Source: Bacteroidales bacterium SW299
Lineage (GTDB): Bacteria > Bacteroidota > Bacteroidia > Bacteroidales > Bacteroidaceae
Direction of reading: 5' to 3'
DNA length: 64,000 bases
NCBI GenBank assembly: GCA_019550975.1
Contig: SDWH01000001.1
Location: 186,001-250,000, forward strand
Shown: one piece after another, positions 44,892 through 52,839 of the stretch
Layout of the letters: each line of letters starts with the position of its first letter
Position numbering within the stretch: position 1 is the stretch's first letter
Notes under the pieces: generated by a model
Seen by the model: the letters and a program-made list of their open reading frames with translations, nothing else
Told to the model about the DNA's origin: nothing
The model's database searches: none
Translations under genes and position numbers: made by a program

Positions 44892-44904
44892 TGTCTATTT
44901 ACAT

Positions 44905-45432
44905 TTATGGGATATACAACAGCGCAAACTCCGCTTTTCTCCGTTTGAGCAGCATGGCGTGGCGTTTACCCTTGTAGTTGCAGAAGGCGATATACTCACG
45001 GTAAATGTTCCTGTCGCCAGCTTCCAATTTCTTGATTAAGGTACTTTTGGGGAGTGTCTTGCTGCCTAACAGCTTCGCCGGTCCCACATTGTAAGCTAAC
45101 GTGCCAAGCAAAGTCGAATCAACTCCGAATTTACGGAACATGGCGACAAATTTGCGCAGGTCTTTCCGCAAAAGTTCATCCGCGTCCCATTTTGTCATGG
45201 TTCGTGCTGAATACTTCTCGTTTGGCAAAAGTTTGTGACCCCAACCCACGTATGGATGGTGTTTTTCTGAGTGCCAGCCCTCAAAATAGCGACAGCATAA
45301 AAAAGCCCGTTCCATAAGTGGCAGACGGTAGATTGCCGCCTGCCCGTCCGTTTCCTCTTGGCGGCTGGTCCGTGCAGATACGGAACAGACCGCCAGAAGC
45401 GAACAGAGCATTATCATGAATACACGCATCAT
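44905..45432 (-). CDS. Phage-type (GH24) lysozyme of the transfer operon
   Basis: A 175-residue protein with a signal peptide ending at CSVSART. It keeps the T4-lysozyme family core: RYFEGW with the catalytic Glu, YVGWGHKL, and LLGTLAYNVGPAKLLGSKTL. It should open the peptidoglycan locally so that the mating channel can be built, as lytic transglycosylases do in other type IV systems. Its start overlaps the end of traQ by four bases, so it is the last gene of the tra operon. Confidence 0.85.
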   Translation of the reverse strand: MMRVFMIMLCSLLAVCSVSARTSRQEETDGQAAIYRLPLMERAFLCCRYFEGWHSEKHHPYVGWGHKLLPNEKYSARTMTKWDADELLRKDLRKFVAMFRKFGVDSTLLGTLAYNVGPAKLLGSKTLPKSTLIKKLEAGDRNIYREYIAFCNYKGKRHAMLLKRRKAEFALLYIP

Positions 45433-45932
45433 TTCAACAAGGGGCTGAAGTTGCCGATGGGAACGATGGTCAAACCGTCATCCTTTACATTCCGGTTGTT
45501 GAAGTCAAATTCCAACTCGAAGGAGTTGCCGAAGTTGTCCTCCACCACCACGATGAAGTTGTGTGCTTCTTCACCCTCCGCCGTGTAGTACAGACGGAAC
45601 TTCCCGTTCTCCAGCAGGTAGCGGTCGTTGGGCAGGAAGGTGATGCCGTTGTCCATTTTCAACTTTCCTTCTCCCTCAAACTGAAAATAGCGGATAGTGT
45701 AAAGCGTGTTAGCGAAGTCGCCCTTCTTTTTCAGCTCACAGCGGATTTCCACCGTCTGCCCCTTTGTCACCTTGTTCGGCACGGGCATGACCTCCACCGT
45801 GAAGGGATAGGACTGTTGAATGTCCATGTCGTCGTCGCACGATACGAGGGTGAATGACACGGCGGCTATCAGGCATAACGCCACCGCCTTGAAGATGGAT
45901 GTTCTCTTGTTTCTGTTGTTCAGTATGTTCAT
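45429..45932 (-). CDS. traQ: Conjugative transposon protein TraQ (DUF3872)
   Basis: A 167-residue lipoprotein: the signal ends in LVSCDDDMDIQQSYPFTVEVM. The rest is an immunoglobulin-like beta-sandwich (VTKGQTVEIRCELKKKGDFA, NTLYTIRYFQFEGEGKLKMD), the DUF3872 pattern. In CTnDOT it is the final tra gene; its exact part in mating is not known, but outer-membrane or periplasmic stabilisation of the channel is likely. Confidence 0.88.
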   Translation of the reverse strand: MNILNNRNKRTSIFKAVALCLIAAVSFTLVSCDDDMDIQQSYPFTVEVMPVPNKVTKGQTVEIRCELKKKGDFANTLYTIRYFQFEGEGKLKMDNGITFLPNDRYLLENGKFRLYYTAEGEEAHNFIVVVEDNFGNSFELEFDFNNRNVKDDGLTIVPIGNFSPLLK

Positions 45933-45960
45933 TGTTCTTCGATTTTTAGATGGTTGTTTT

Positions 45961-46830
45961 TTAATTTTTCGTTGTCAGTTGCAGGTACTTGTTCAAGTCC
46001 TTGCAACCGTCATAGAGGGAGGAACGGTCGGTGACACGCTCCCCGTATCGCCCCACAAGTGCGGCAAGCGTCCGCCGTCCGGCTTCGTCACGGTCAAGGA
46101 AACAGTCGATGCGCCCGTAGCCGTCCAGCAATCCCGCCGCCTTCTCCACGTTGGCGACGGAGTTCAGCACAAGGCAGTCAGCGTTACCGGTTACGCCAAG
46201 CGTCACCGCAGAAAGGAAGTCCATGAAGCCCTCGAACACGAGGCATTCGTCAGCCGGAATTTCTTTAGCCATTACCAAAGACATATCTTTTGGCGGGATG
46301 CAACCCTTGAAATATCGGCTTCTGACTTCATAGCCACCTGCCATGTTCGGGAAGCCGACGGCAAAATACCGTTTCCCACGAACGCCGTAGTTAAGACGGC
46401 AACAGTGACGGGATGCGATGGCGTAAGGGATGCCCCGTTCTGCCAGATACTCCGTCAGCGGTGAACGAAACAACGGAACTGCCTCCACATCCTCAAAGAC
46501 GGGTTCAATCGGCTTCGGGAGATAGGCGGGTTTTTCCCATCCGGTCACCGTCATGTTGGCGGCTTCCGCTATGAACTTCGCCTGCGTCCTAAAGTCATCG
46601 CTTTGCAGAAACTCCCCGGCAAGCGTGAAGATGTCGCCGCCCTTGCCCAAACCGAAGTCGTACCAGAGCTGTTTCGCCACGTTCACACGGAAAGAGGGTG
46701 TGCGCTCGCCCCTGTACGGGGCAAGATACCACAGCTCGTTACCGCTCCTTCTAACAGGCTCATGCCCCAGCCGTGCGAGAAAATCCGCAAGCGGCATCCT
46801 TCTGACAGCATCTATTTCCGTCCTTTCCAT
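45961..46830 (-). CDS. traP: Conjugative transposon protein TraP (primase/Toprim-like)
   Basis: A 289-residue protein from the ATG at 46830; the longer frame is a serine-rich read-through of the traO end. The N-terminus aligns with the DnaG CHC2 zinc domain (YRGERTPSFRVNVAKQLWYD), but the four metal ligands are replaced (Ala, Arg, Asp, Leu at the expected places). A Toprim domain follows: LVFEGFMDFLSAV with the catalytic Glu and FLDRDEAGRRTL with the DxD-type pair. It probably acts on the transferred strand in the recipient. Confidence 0.88.
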   Translation of the reverse strand: MERTEIDAVRRMPLADFLARLGHEPVRRSGNELWYLAPYRGERTPSFRVNVAKQLWYDFGLGKGGDIFTLAGEFLQSDDFRTQAKFIAEAANMTVTGWEKPAYLPKPIEPVFEDVEAVPLFRSPLTEYLAERGIPYAIASRHCCRLNYGVRGKRYFAVGFPNMAGGYEVRSRYFKGCIPPKDMSLVMAKEIPADECLVFEGFMDFLSAVTLGVTGNADCLVLNSVANVEKAAGLLDGYGRIDCFLDRDEAGRRTLAALVGRYGERVTDRSSLYDGCKDLNKYLQLTTKN

Positions 46831-46837
46831 GCCCGTG

Positions 46838-47413
46838 TCAGTTGATGATGAACTTGATACCGACCCCGAACTGCGTGTGAAACTTCCGCGTGTCGCCACC
46901 CCAAAGGCAACGCTCCCGCAGATTGGCAAGCAGGGCTATACGGTCTGCCACGTAGCATTCCACATCGAGCGTCAGCGCGCCGCCGTAGATGAAGGCGTCC
47001 CGGTCGTGCAGCGTGGAGCCGTCATGCAGCATTTTCTTCCCCCAATTCACAGACTCATATCCGGCGAGAGCCGAAGCCCCAGCATAGACGAACACGATTT
47101 TTCGGGCGTCCGACAGTATCTTGAAGTAATATCCGCCATCCGCCGTGAACTGCGCCACGGGTATCTTGGTGTCCTTATAGGGGTTGTTCTTCAGGAGGTA
47201 TTCGCCACCGAACACCCACTTGTTCCCCTTCTTCGTGTAAGTGGAGAGTGCCGCCCCGAAACTGTACCCGCCATCCTTGCCGCCGGGATTAAAGCCATCC
47301 GCCATATCCGCCCTCACCTCGATACCCTGCATTTTCGGCAGGCATCGCTGGGCGTGCGCCTGCCCCGTGAAAAGGGCAAGCGACGCGATGATTATTGCGA
47401 TGTACTTTCTCAT
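46838..47413 (-). CDS. traO: Conjugative transposon protein TraO
   Basis: A 191-residue protein with a signal peptide ending at GQAHAQRC, then glycine- and aromatic-rich strands (GYSFGAALSTYTKKGNKWVF, AGASALAGYESVNWGKKML, GVGIKFIIN), the look of a small outer-membrane barrel. It is the standard TraO of CTnDOT-type elements. It lies two bases after traN and seven before traP. Confidence 0.9.
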   Translation of the reverse strand: MRKYIAIIIASLALFTGQAHAQRCLPKMQGIEVRADMADGFNPGGKDGGYSFGAALSTYTKKGNKWVFGGEYLLKNNPYKDTKIPVAQFTADGGYYFKILSDARKIVFVYAGASALAGYESVNWGKKMLHDGSTLHDRDAFIYGGALTLDVECYVADRIALLANLRERCLWGGDTRKFHTQFGVGIKFIIN

Positions 47414-47415
47414 GG

Positions 47416-48405
47416 TCAGCGTACTTGAAGTTCGTTGATGGTACCCGCGCGTACCAAATCCTCGTTCTCAATCACGAAGGACTGGTGACGGCCGCCGTTC
47501 TTCTCGTTCAGTTCCACCACAAGGCATTTGTCGTCGGGGATGGTGAACTTAGCCATCGTGAAGACCGTGCGTTCACTTTTCTTGCCCGGCACGAGGGTGG
47601 CGTAGTTCTGCGCTCGGAGCGGCAGGATGATCTGCTCCTGCATGGCGGTACGCTTCGCCACCTTCTTGTCCACGATTTTCCATGTGATATAGTCCACATC
47701 GAAAGGCACGTCGCTCTGGTTCTTTATCTCCGTGTGGAAATAGAGCAATCCGTTATGCGTGTAGATGCCTTTGAGAAGATACTGGATGCCGAAACGCTTG
47801 CAGCCGATATGCTTCACCTCCCGTTTGTTCTGTTTGTGGATGGACTTCATGATAAGGCGCACCAGCATCGGGCTTTCGCTGCCCAGCTCTTTCAGATAGA
47901 TTTCCTGCGCGTTGTTCGGGCGGTTCACCGTGCTGCCGTCATGGATGAAGTCGCACATCTCCACGTTGAGCAACAGCGGTTCGGCGGCGTACTTCACGTT
48001 GAAGGTGTAGAAACTGCCGTCTTCCGTGATGACGGACATATTCGTTTCGTTGGGAAAATTTCTCACGGTAGCCTTCACGCGGATGACGTTCTCCGCTCCG
48101 TCGGCTTTCCCGGCAATCAGGTCGGGCGAGCCTAAATCGACATAGCGCACCTCCGCCGGAAAGATGACGTGGACAGTCTTGTCGTAGGTCACTTCCAGAC
48201 CGTGCGGCGGTATCATGCGGTCGAAGGTCAGCTTGCGTGACAGCCCGTGATACAGGTCGCCGTCCGCCTCCTTCTGCGGATAGACCTCCTTTGTCAAGGT
48301 CGGCTGTTCATTACTTCCGTTGGTTGTTTCAACGGTTACATTCTCCTGCGCGTGGGCAGATGCGATGCCCATAGCGAGGGCAAACATGATGATTACTTTT
48401 CTCAT
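47416..48405 (-). CDS. traN: Conjugative transposon protein TraN (DUF4138, VirB9-like)
   Basis: A 329-residue protein with a signal peptide ending at GIASAHAQE and a beta-rich body (THNGLLYFHTEIKNQSDVPF, DYITWKIVDKKVAKRTAMQE), the DUF4138 family. It is thought to play the VirB9 part in the outer-membrane core, with TraM as the VirB10 part. Spacing to traM is 48 bases. Confidence 0.92.
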   Translation of the reverse strand: MRKVIIMFALAMGIASAHAQENVTVETTNGSNEQPTLTKEVYPQKEADGDLYHGLSRKLTFDRMIPPHGLEVTYDKTVHVIFPAEVRYVDLGSPDLIAGKADGAENVIRVKATVRNFPNETNMSVITEDGSFYTFNVKYAAEPLLLNVEMCDFIHDGSTVNRPNNAQEIYLKELGSESPMLVRLIMKSIHKQNKREVKHIGCKRFGIQYLLKGIYTHNGLLYFHTEIKNQSDVPFDVDYITWKIVDKKVAKRTAMQEQIILPLRAQNYATLVPGKKSERTVFTMAKFTIPDDKCLVVELNEKNGGRHQSFVIENEDLVRAGTINELQVR

Positions 48406-48453
48406 TACTTTTGGATTTTTAGTGGTAAATGTTTTTTTGATTGATTATTGTTT

Positions 48454-49800
48454 TCAGTCCTTTTCCTGATAGAGCATAACCCTGTACCCGGCTTTCAGAT
48501 GCACCTTTACGGTTCGCATTTTCTTGGCTATGTACTGGCTTGTGCCTTGTATCAGCCCCTTGCCCAAGTCGGAGGCGAGCTGCGCCCCGGCATTGGTGGA
48601 GATGTTGATGCTGCTACCCAACGAACCTCCCATGTTGGCGGCGACCTCCCTGACGGCGTTCATCTCCATCGAGTTCGGGATGAAGATGCCGGGCTGTCCG
48701 TCCGTGTCATAGACCGCAAGCTCCACGGGGATAATCGTACCGTCATATTCCAGCGAGGTAATCTCGATGTCGAGCCGTTCCCCCTGTATCTTGCCCGTGC
48801 CGACCACCACCGCATTGCGGGGGATTGTCCTGCCCGCCACCGCCATAGGCTCCAGCAGGCGAAGCCTTACTGTCTGCCCATCCGTCACGCTCTGCGCCCC
48901 ATGCACACACGCCGGTATGGTGTTCCGGTCCGATACCTCTGTAGTGCCGACAGCCGTGTTGAACCCCCGGTTGCGTTCCTGCGAGAAGGTGGCGACAAAC
49001 TCCGCGTTGCTCATGGGCTGTGCAAGGAAGGAAACGATTTGGCGGGTCACTTGCCTTACGGGTGTCGCCGTGTTCTTCTTTCCCTTCTGCACGGTGGAAG
49101 GCTCTGCCGCCTGTTCCGGCTTTCCTCCGTTCTGACCGCCCATGTACTTTGCCGCCAGCTCATAGGACTTCTCCATAAGTGCCACCTGTTCGTCCATAGA
49201 TGAAGTCCTGCCTTTTTCGCTTTCCAGTTCCGATTCCAGCGAGGCGATGCGCTCCAACAGCTCATCCATCTCGGCATTGTCGTTCTTCGGCTGTTCGTAG
49301 AAGTTGCCGAGGGTGGCGTTCAGGTCACGGTAGGCGGCAGCGGAGGATTGGATAGTCTGCGGTGCGGCAGGCTGTGCCTTTTCCTCCTTGCCGCCCGGAT
49401 TGGCGAGGTCGAAGTTCGTTCCGTCCTCCGTTCCCGCTATCTCGCGGTCGAACATGTCGCTCAACTGCCCGATGGTACGGTTGCGGCTCTCCTGACGCTC
49501 TTCCATCTCCCCATGCTCGTAGGCTTTCAACTTGTCGCCGATAATCTGCTTGTTCGCCTTGTCAGCGTCGGGCATTTCGGTGTTGTATCCGTCCGTTCCC
49601 GGCGGTTGTTCCTTGCCGGAGGACGGGGCGAATATCAGCCACATCGCCCCAATGAAGACCAGCACCATAGCGGGCAACACGATCATCTTCTGCCGTTTCA
49701 GCCGCTGAGCCTCTGTCAGCGGTTCGCGCCCCTTTTTCGGCTTTCCCGTGTCGGGAGCGGCTTTGTTCTCTTTCGTCGGTTCATTCTTCGTCTGTTCCAT
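48454..49800 (-). CDS. traM: Conjugative transposon protein TraM (VirB10-like)
   Basis: A 448-residue protein: cytoplasmic basic N-terminus (about 1-35), one membrane helix (KMIVLPAMVLVFIGAMWLIF), a proline/glutamate-rich periplasmic linker with a coiled coil near 175-215, and a C-terminal beta-barrel domain (TVRLRLLEPMAVAGRTIPRN, NMGGSLGSSINISTNAG) of the conjugative transposon TraM family. Spanning both membranes, it is the VirB10-type core of the channel. It overlaps traL by 20 bases. Confidence 0.92.
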   Translation of the reverse strand: MEQTKNEPTKENKAAPDTGKPKKGREPLTEAQRLKRQKMIVLPAMVLVFIGAMWLIFAPSSGKEQPPGTDGYNTEMPDADKANKQIIGDKLKAYEHGEMEERQESRNRTIGQLSDMFDREIAGTEDGTNFDLANPGGKEEKAQPAAPQTIQSSAAAYRDLNATLGNFYEQPKNDNAEMDELLERIASLESELESEKGRTSSMDEQVALMEKSYELAAKYMGGQNGGKPEQAAEPSTVQKGKKNTATPVRQVTRQIVSFLAQPMSNAEFVATFSQERNRGFNTAVGTTEVSDRNTIPACVHGAQSVTDGQTVRLRLLEPMAVAGRTIPRNAVVVGTGKIQGERLDIEITSLEYDGTIIPVELAVYDTDGQPGIFIPNSMEMNAVREVAANMGGSLGSSINISTNAGAQLASDLGKGLIQGTSQYIAKKMRTVKVHLKAGYRVMLYQEKD

Positions 49801-50101
49801 ATGAATAAGGTGTTAAGTGATTGTCTGTTTCCACCGGGGTCGGCAGTTCCACCCGTCCGGCGTGTCCCGTTTCCATGCGTGAGCCGTCGTTTCTGCCGAT
49901 GTCATAGACGGCTCTGCCGAAGGTATAGAGGGCAAGCACCGCGAAGGCGGCGAGCATCCCCAGCATGATGCGGCGGCGTGTTTCCGGCGGCAAACCGTCC
50001 AAATACCCTTTGAGCCTTGCCACCAGCCGTTTCCGTTTGTCGTGGAGCTTCCAGTATGCGCCCCACATTGTTTTTCTGATACTTTTTACTTTCCGTTTCA
50101 T
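49781..50101 (-). CDS. traL: Conjugative transposon protein TraL (DUF3989)
   Basis: A 106-residue protein with one membrane helix (RRRIMLGMLAAFAVLALYTF) preceded by a basic N-terminus and followed by a short periplasmic tail, as in the DUF3989 family. It overlaps traM by 20 bases and follows traK by six, so expression is tightly coupled. It is presumably a small inner-membrane assembly factor. Confidence 0.88.
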   Translation of the reverse strand: MKRKVKSIRKTMWGAYWKLHDKRKRLVARLKGYLDGLPPETRRRIMLGMLAAFAVLALYTFGRAVYDIGRNDGSRMETGHAGRVELPTPVETDNHLTPYSYGTDEE

Positions 50102-50107
50102 AATCCG

Positions 50108-50731
50108 TTACCGTTTGATTGTCTGTAAATCCTTGTTCTCGATGATGGTGAAGCCCTCGATGGTGAAGCCATTGGGGTTGTCGTCCGACCGCGATGCGTT
50201 CAGCAGGCGGCAGGTAGTCACGAGGCTGCGCTCGGTGACGTTGCTCTGCCGGATGATTTTCTGCGTGGCGTAAGTCACGGCACGGTAGGGATAGGCGTTG
50301 AAGTCACACACCACGCTGTCCACCTTCAACACTTGGTTGATGTTCCCGGCGATGATGCGGTTGTAGTACCCCTTCTCGGCGAAGTCCGAATAATAGTGGT
50401 ACACGCTCTTGTCTGCCAGCAGCAAGGCACGTTTTACGTTGTGTTCAATCGCGCTTTTTTCAGGTGACAGCGTGAAGAAAAGCTCGTGGAAGCGGCGCAC
50501 ATGCTCCCGTGCCTCCGCTGGACGGTTCTGCGACAGATCCTGCGACAGCGCAAGCATCAGCGATTTGCCGTTGTCCAACACATAGATTTTCTCCCGTTGC
50601 TTCTCCGCGAAACGGTAGGAGTTCCACACGCTCCACACCGTCACCACGGCGCACAGCGAGAGGAAGACGATACCGAACAGGCGTATCTGCCTGAACGATG
50701 ATTCGATGTTTTTAAGTGACTTAAATTCCAT
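50108..50731 (-). CDS. traK: Conjugative transposon protein TraK (VirB8-like)
   Basis: A 207-residue protein with one N-terminal membrane helix (LFGIVFLSLCAVVTVWSVWN) and a periplasmic NTF2-like VirB8-type domain (AREHVRRFHELFFTLSPEKS, YYNRIIAGNINQVLKVDSVV, VTERSLVTTCRLLNASRSDD). In CTnDOT-type systems it is the VirB8 equivalent that nucleates channel assembly. Confidence 0.92.
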   Translation of the reverse strand: MEFKSLKNIESSFRQIRLFGIVFLSLCAVVTVWSVWNSYRFAEKQREKIYVLDNGKSLMLALSQDLSQNRPAEAREHVRRFHELFFTLSPEKSAIEHNVKRALLLADKSVYHYYSDFAEKGYYNRIIAGNINQVLKVDSVVCDFNAYPYRAVTYATQKIIRQSNVTERSLVTTCRLLNASRSDDNPNGFTIEGFTIIENKDLQTIKR

Positions 50732-50762
50732 TGTTGTTTATTCGTTTTTAATTGTCAGTTGA

Positions 50763-51767
50763 TTATTTCAGCAGTTTCCCGGCACGTCCGACCACGTTTC
50801 CTGCGGCTGCACCCGCCACGCTGCCCGCCATGCTTCCGGCTCGTCCCGCCATCTGGTTCACGTTGCGACCGTAACCGCCCATGCCTCCGGCTTGGATAAT
50901 CCAGCCGGCAACGGTGGGAATGGTGAAGTAGCCGATGATGCCGATGCAGAGGAACACGATATACACCCCGTCGCTCGAATCCAGCGAGAAGTTCGGGTCT
51001 GCCTGCATCCGCTCGATGTCGCTTTGCAGCATCAGCACCTGTATCTTCGCCAGTATGGTGCTGAACATGTCCGACACCGGAAGCCACAGATAGACCTGTA
51101 TGTAGCGGCATATCCACTGCGTGAGCGTGCTTTGGAAACCGTCCCATACCGACAGGGCGAAGGCTATCGGACCGAGTATCGCCAGCACCACGAGAAAGAA
51201 GGTGCGGACGGTGTCTATCACGAGGGCGGCGGCTTGGAACAGCAGTTCCAGTATCTCGCGGAAGAAGTCGCGGATGCTCTTCTTCATATTGTACATTCCC
51301 CGGTCGATATACATTCCCGCCATCGTCACCATGTCGGAGGGCGACCAGCCGAGTTCCTCCAGTTGCTTGTCAAATTCCTCGTTGGACACGAGGTAGGCGG
51401 TTTCGGGGTTGCGCACCATCGCCTCGTATTCCAGCTTGTCCTTCTGCTCCCTGTATCGGTTCATGTCCAGCGTTTCCGCCTCCAGCATCTTTGCCGTGCC
51501 CTGTACAACGGGTGAGAGGATGCTGTTTATCGTGCCCAGCACCACAGTCGGGAAGAACATGATGCACAGACCGATGGCAAAAGGACGGAGCATCGGGAAT
51601 ACGTCTATCGGTTCGGCTCTCGCCAGCGACTGCCATACCCGGTAGGCGACGTAGAACAGCGCACCCAGCCCGGCGATGCCTTTCGCCACACCCGCCATGT
51701 CCCCACATAGCGGCATCATCTGCTCATAAAGTGAGCGTAAAATCTGATGAAGGTTATCGAACTCCAT
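50763..51767 (-). CDS. traJ: Conjugative transposon protein TraJ (VirB6-like)
   Basis: A 334-residue polytopic membrane protein with about six hydrophobic segments (for example AALVIDTVRTFFLVVLAILGPIA split over two helices, and GVYIVFLCIGIIGYFTIPTV). The C-terminus is glycine- and alanine-rich (GRAGSMAGSVAGAAAGNVVG). It is the VirB6-type inner-membrane pore part of the mating channel. It lies four bases after traI. Confidence 0.92.
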   Translation of the reverse strand: MEFDNLHQILRSLYEQMMPLCGDMAGVAKGIAGLGALFYVAYRVWQSLARAEPIDVFPMLRPFAIGLCIMFFPTVVLGTINSILSPVVQGTAKMLEAETLDMNRYREQKDKLEYEAMVRNPETAYLVSNEEFDKQLEELGWSPSDMVTMAGMYIDRGMYNMKKSIRDFFREILELLFQAAALVIDTVRTFFLVVLAILGPIAFALSVWDGFQSTLTQWICRYIQVYLWLPVSDMFSTILAKIQVLMLQSDIERMQADPNFSLDSSDGVYIVFLCIGIIGYFTIPTVAGWIIQAGGMGGYGRNVNQMAGRAGSMAGSVAGAAAGNVVGRAGKLLK

Positions 51768-51771
51768 AGGC

Positions 51772-52401
51772 TTACCAGTATCTTTCGTTCATGTTCCCGT
51801 ACAGCCCCATGATGCGGTCGAGGTCGTTCTTTTTCTTTGCACGCAGATAACTCACGGAGATGTTCTTGTTGGTGTAATAGCTCACAAGGTTGCGGTAACG
51901 CTTCATTTTGGAGTAGCAGCGTTCCACCACGTCCATGCGCTCCTTGTCGGTCATGGAGAGCGTGGTGATGTTCACCACATTCTTCAGTTCCGTCAACACT
52001 TCGTTGCTCTCTTCCAGCAGTTTCGTGTAACCGAAAGCGATTGCCGACAGCTCTTCTGGTCTGAAATTTCCATCACGGAGCATCCTTTGGAAACTGTTTA
52101 CATAAATGTCGGTGATGTCGCCTACCATCAGGATGGTCTGCTGCACCTTGCGGGCGTCCTTGACGAGATTGTTCACCGATTTGAGGGCATCGTAATACTT
52201 TTTGCCCTGCTGATAGATTTTCACCGTTTCCTGAAAGTTGCTCACCATGTTCGTGGCAGTCTTGGAGGTATGGATGATGTTTTTGGAGGCATTGATGATA
52301 CCCTGCGCCAGATTGCCCGGATCGCTTACGACCCACTGTGCGCTTGCCCTGCCTGCGAAAAGCAGGCACAGGCAGATAATCATTGTTATTCTTGTTCTCA
52401 T
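51772..52401 (-). CDS. traI: Conjugative transposon protein TraI (DUF4141)
   Basis: A 209-residue protein from the ATG at 52401 (MRTRITMIICLCLL) with a signal peptide ending at GRASAQW; the open frame further upstream lacks one and runs into traH. The mature protein is mostly helical (NFQETVKIYQQGKKYYDALK, NEVLTELKNVVNITTLSMTD) as in DUF4141, which resembles VirB5/TrbJ-type periplasmic pilus-tip proteins. Confidence 0.88.
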   Translation of the reverse strand: MRTRITMIICLCLLFAGRASAQWVVSDPGNLAQGIINASKNIIHTSKTATNMVSNFQETVKIYQQGKKYYDALKSVNNLVKDARKVQQTILMVGDITDIYVNSFQRMLRDGNFRPEELSAIAFGYTKLLEESNEVLTELKNVVNITTLSMTDKERMDVVERCYSKMKRYRNLVSYYTNKNISVSYLRAKKKNDLDRIMGLYGNMNERYW

Positions 52402-52424
52402 GTTACTTTGGATTTTAGTGGTTG

Positions 52425-52811
52425 TTATTCTTCTGTCGGGTGTCCCGGCTGCGGTTTCACCCGCACATAGTCGCCGCCCGGCGAGAAGGTCAGCACGTCC
52501 GTGGCCTCGTTGTAGGACACGTCGATGCGGAAGCCGGTGTTCATGAACAGGTTGCCGTTTTCCTCCTGCAAGAGATAGGTTTCCGGTTTCAGCTTGCGGC
52601 GCAGACCGCTCCGGCGGAACACCGTCACCTTGTAGGCTTCGCCCTCCTTGTAGATAAGCACATCGGGCTTCCCCTCCACGCTCTCCCAGTTCCCGCACAG
52701 CATATCACGGAGGTTGTCGGCCACGTCGCAGGATTGCAGCATCATGACCGCCAATCCGATCAGACACTTGCTGACTTGCAGCATTTTCACTGTCTGTAAA
52801 TTCATACGCAT
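52425..52811 (-). CDS. traH: DUF3876 lipoprotein, TraH position
   Basis: A 128-residue protein from ATG 52811 (or 52805). The signal ends in a lipobox, VMMLQSCDVAD. The body is an eight-strand-like beta fold (WESVEGKPDVLIYKEGEAYK, ETYLLQEENGNLFMNTGFR) of the DUF3876 family, a fixture between TraG and TraI in these operons. It may be an outer-membrane lipoprotein of the channel. Confidence 0.8.
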   Translation of the reverse strand: MRMNLQTVKMLQVSKCLIGLAVMMLQSCDVADNLRDMLCGNWESVEGKPDVLIYKEGEAYKVTVFRRSGLRRKLKPETYLLQEENGNLFMNTGFRIDVSYNEATDVLTFSPGGDYVRVKPQPGHPTEE

Positions 52812-52839
52812 TTTTCTTTTTTCGTTGATAAATTCATTT

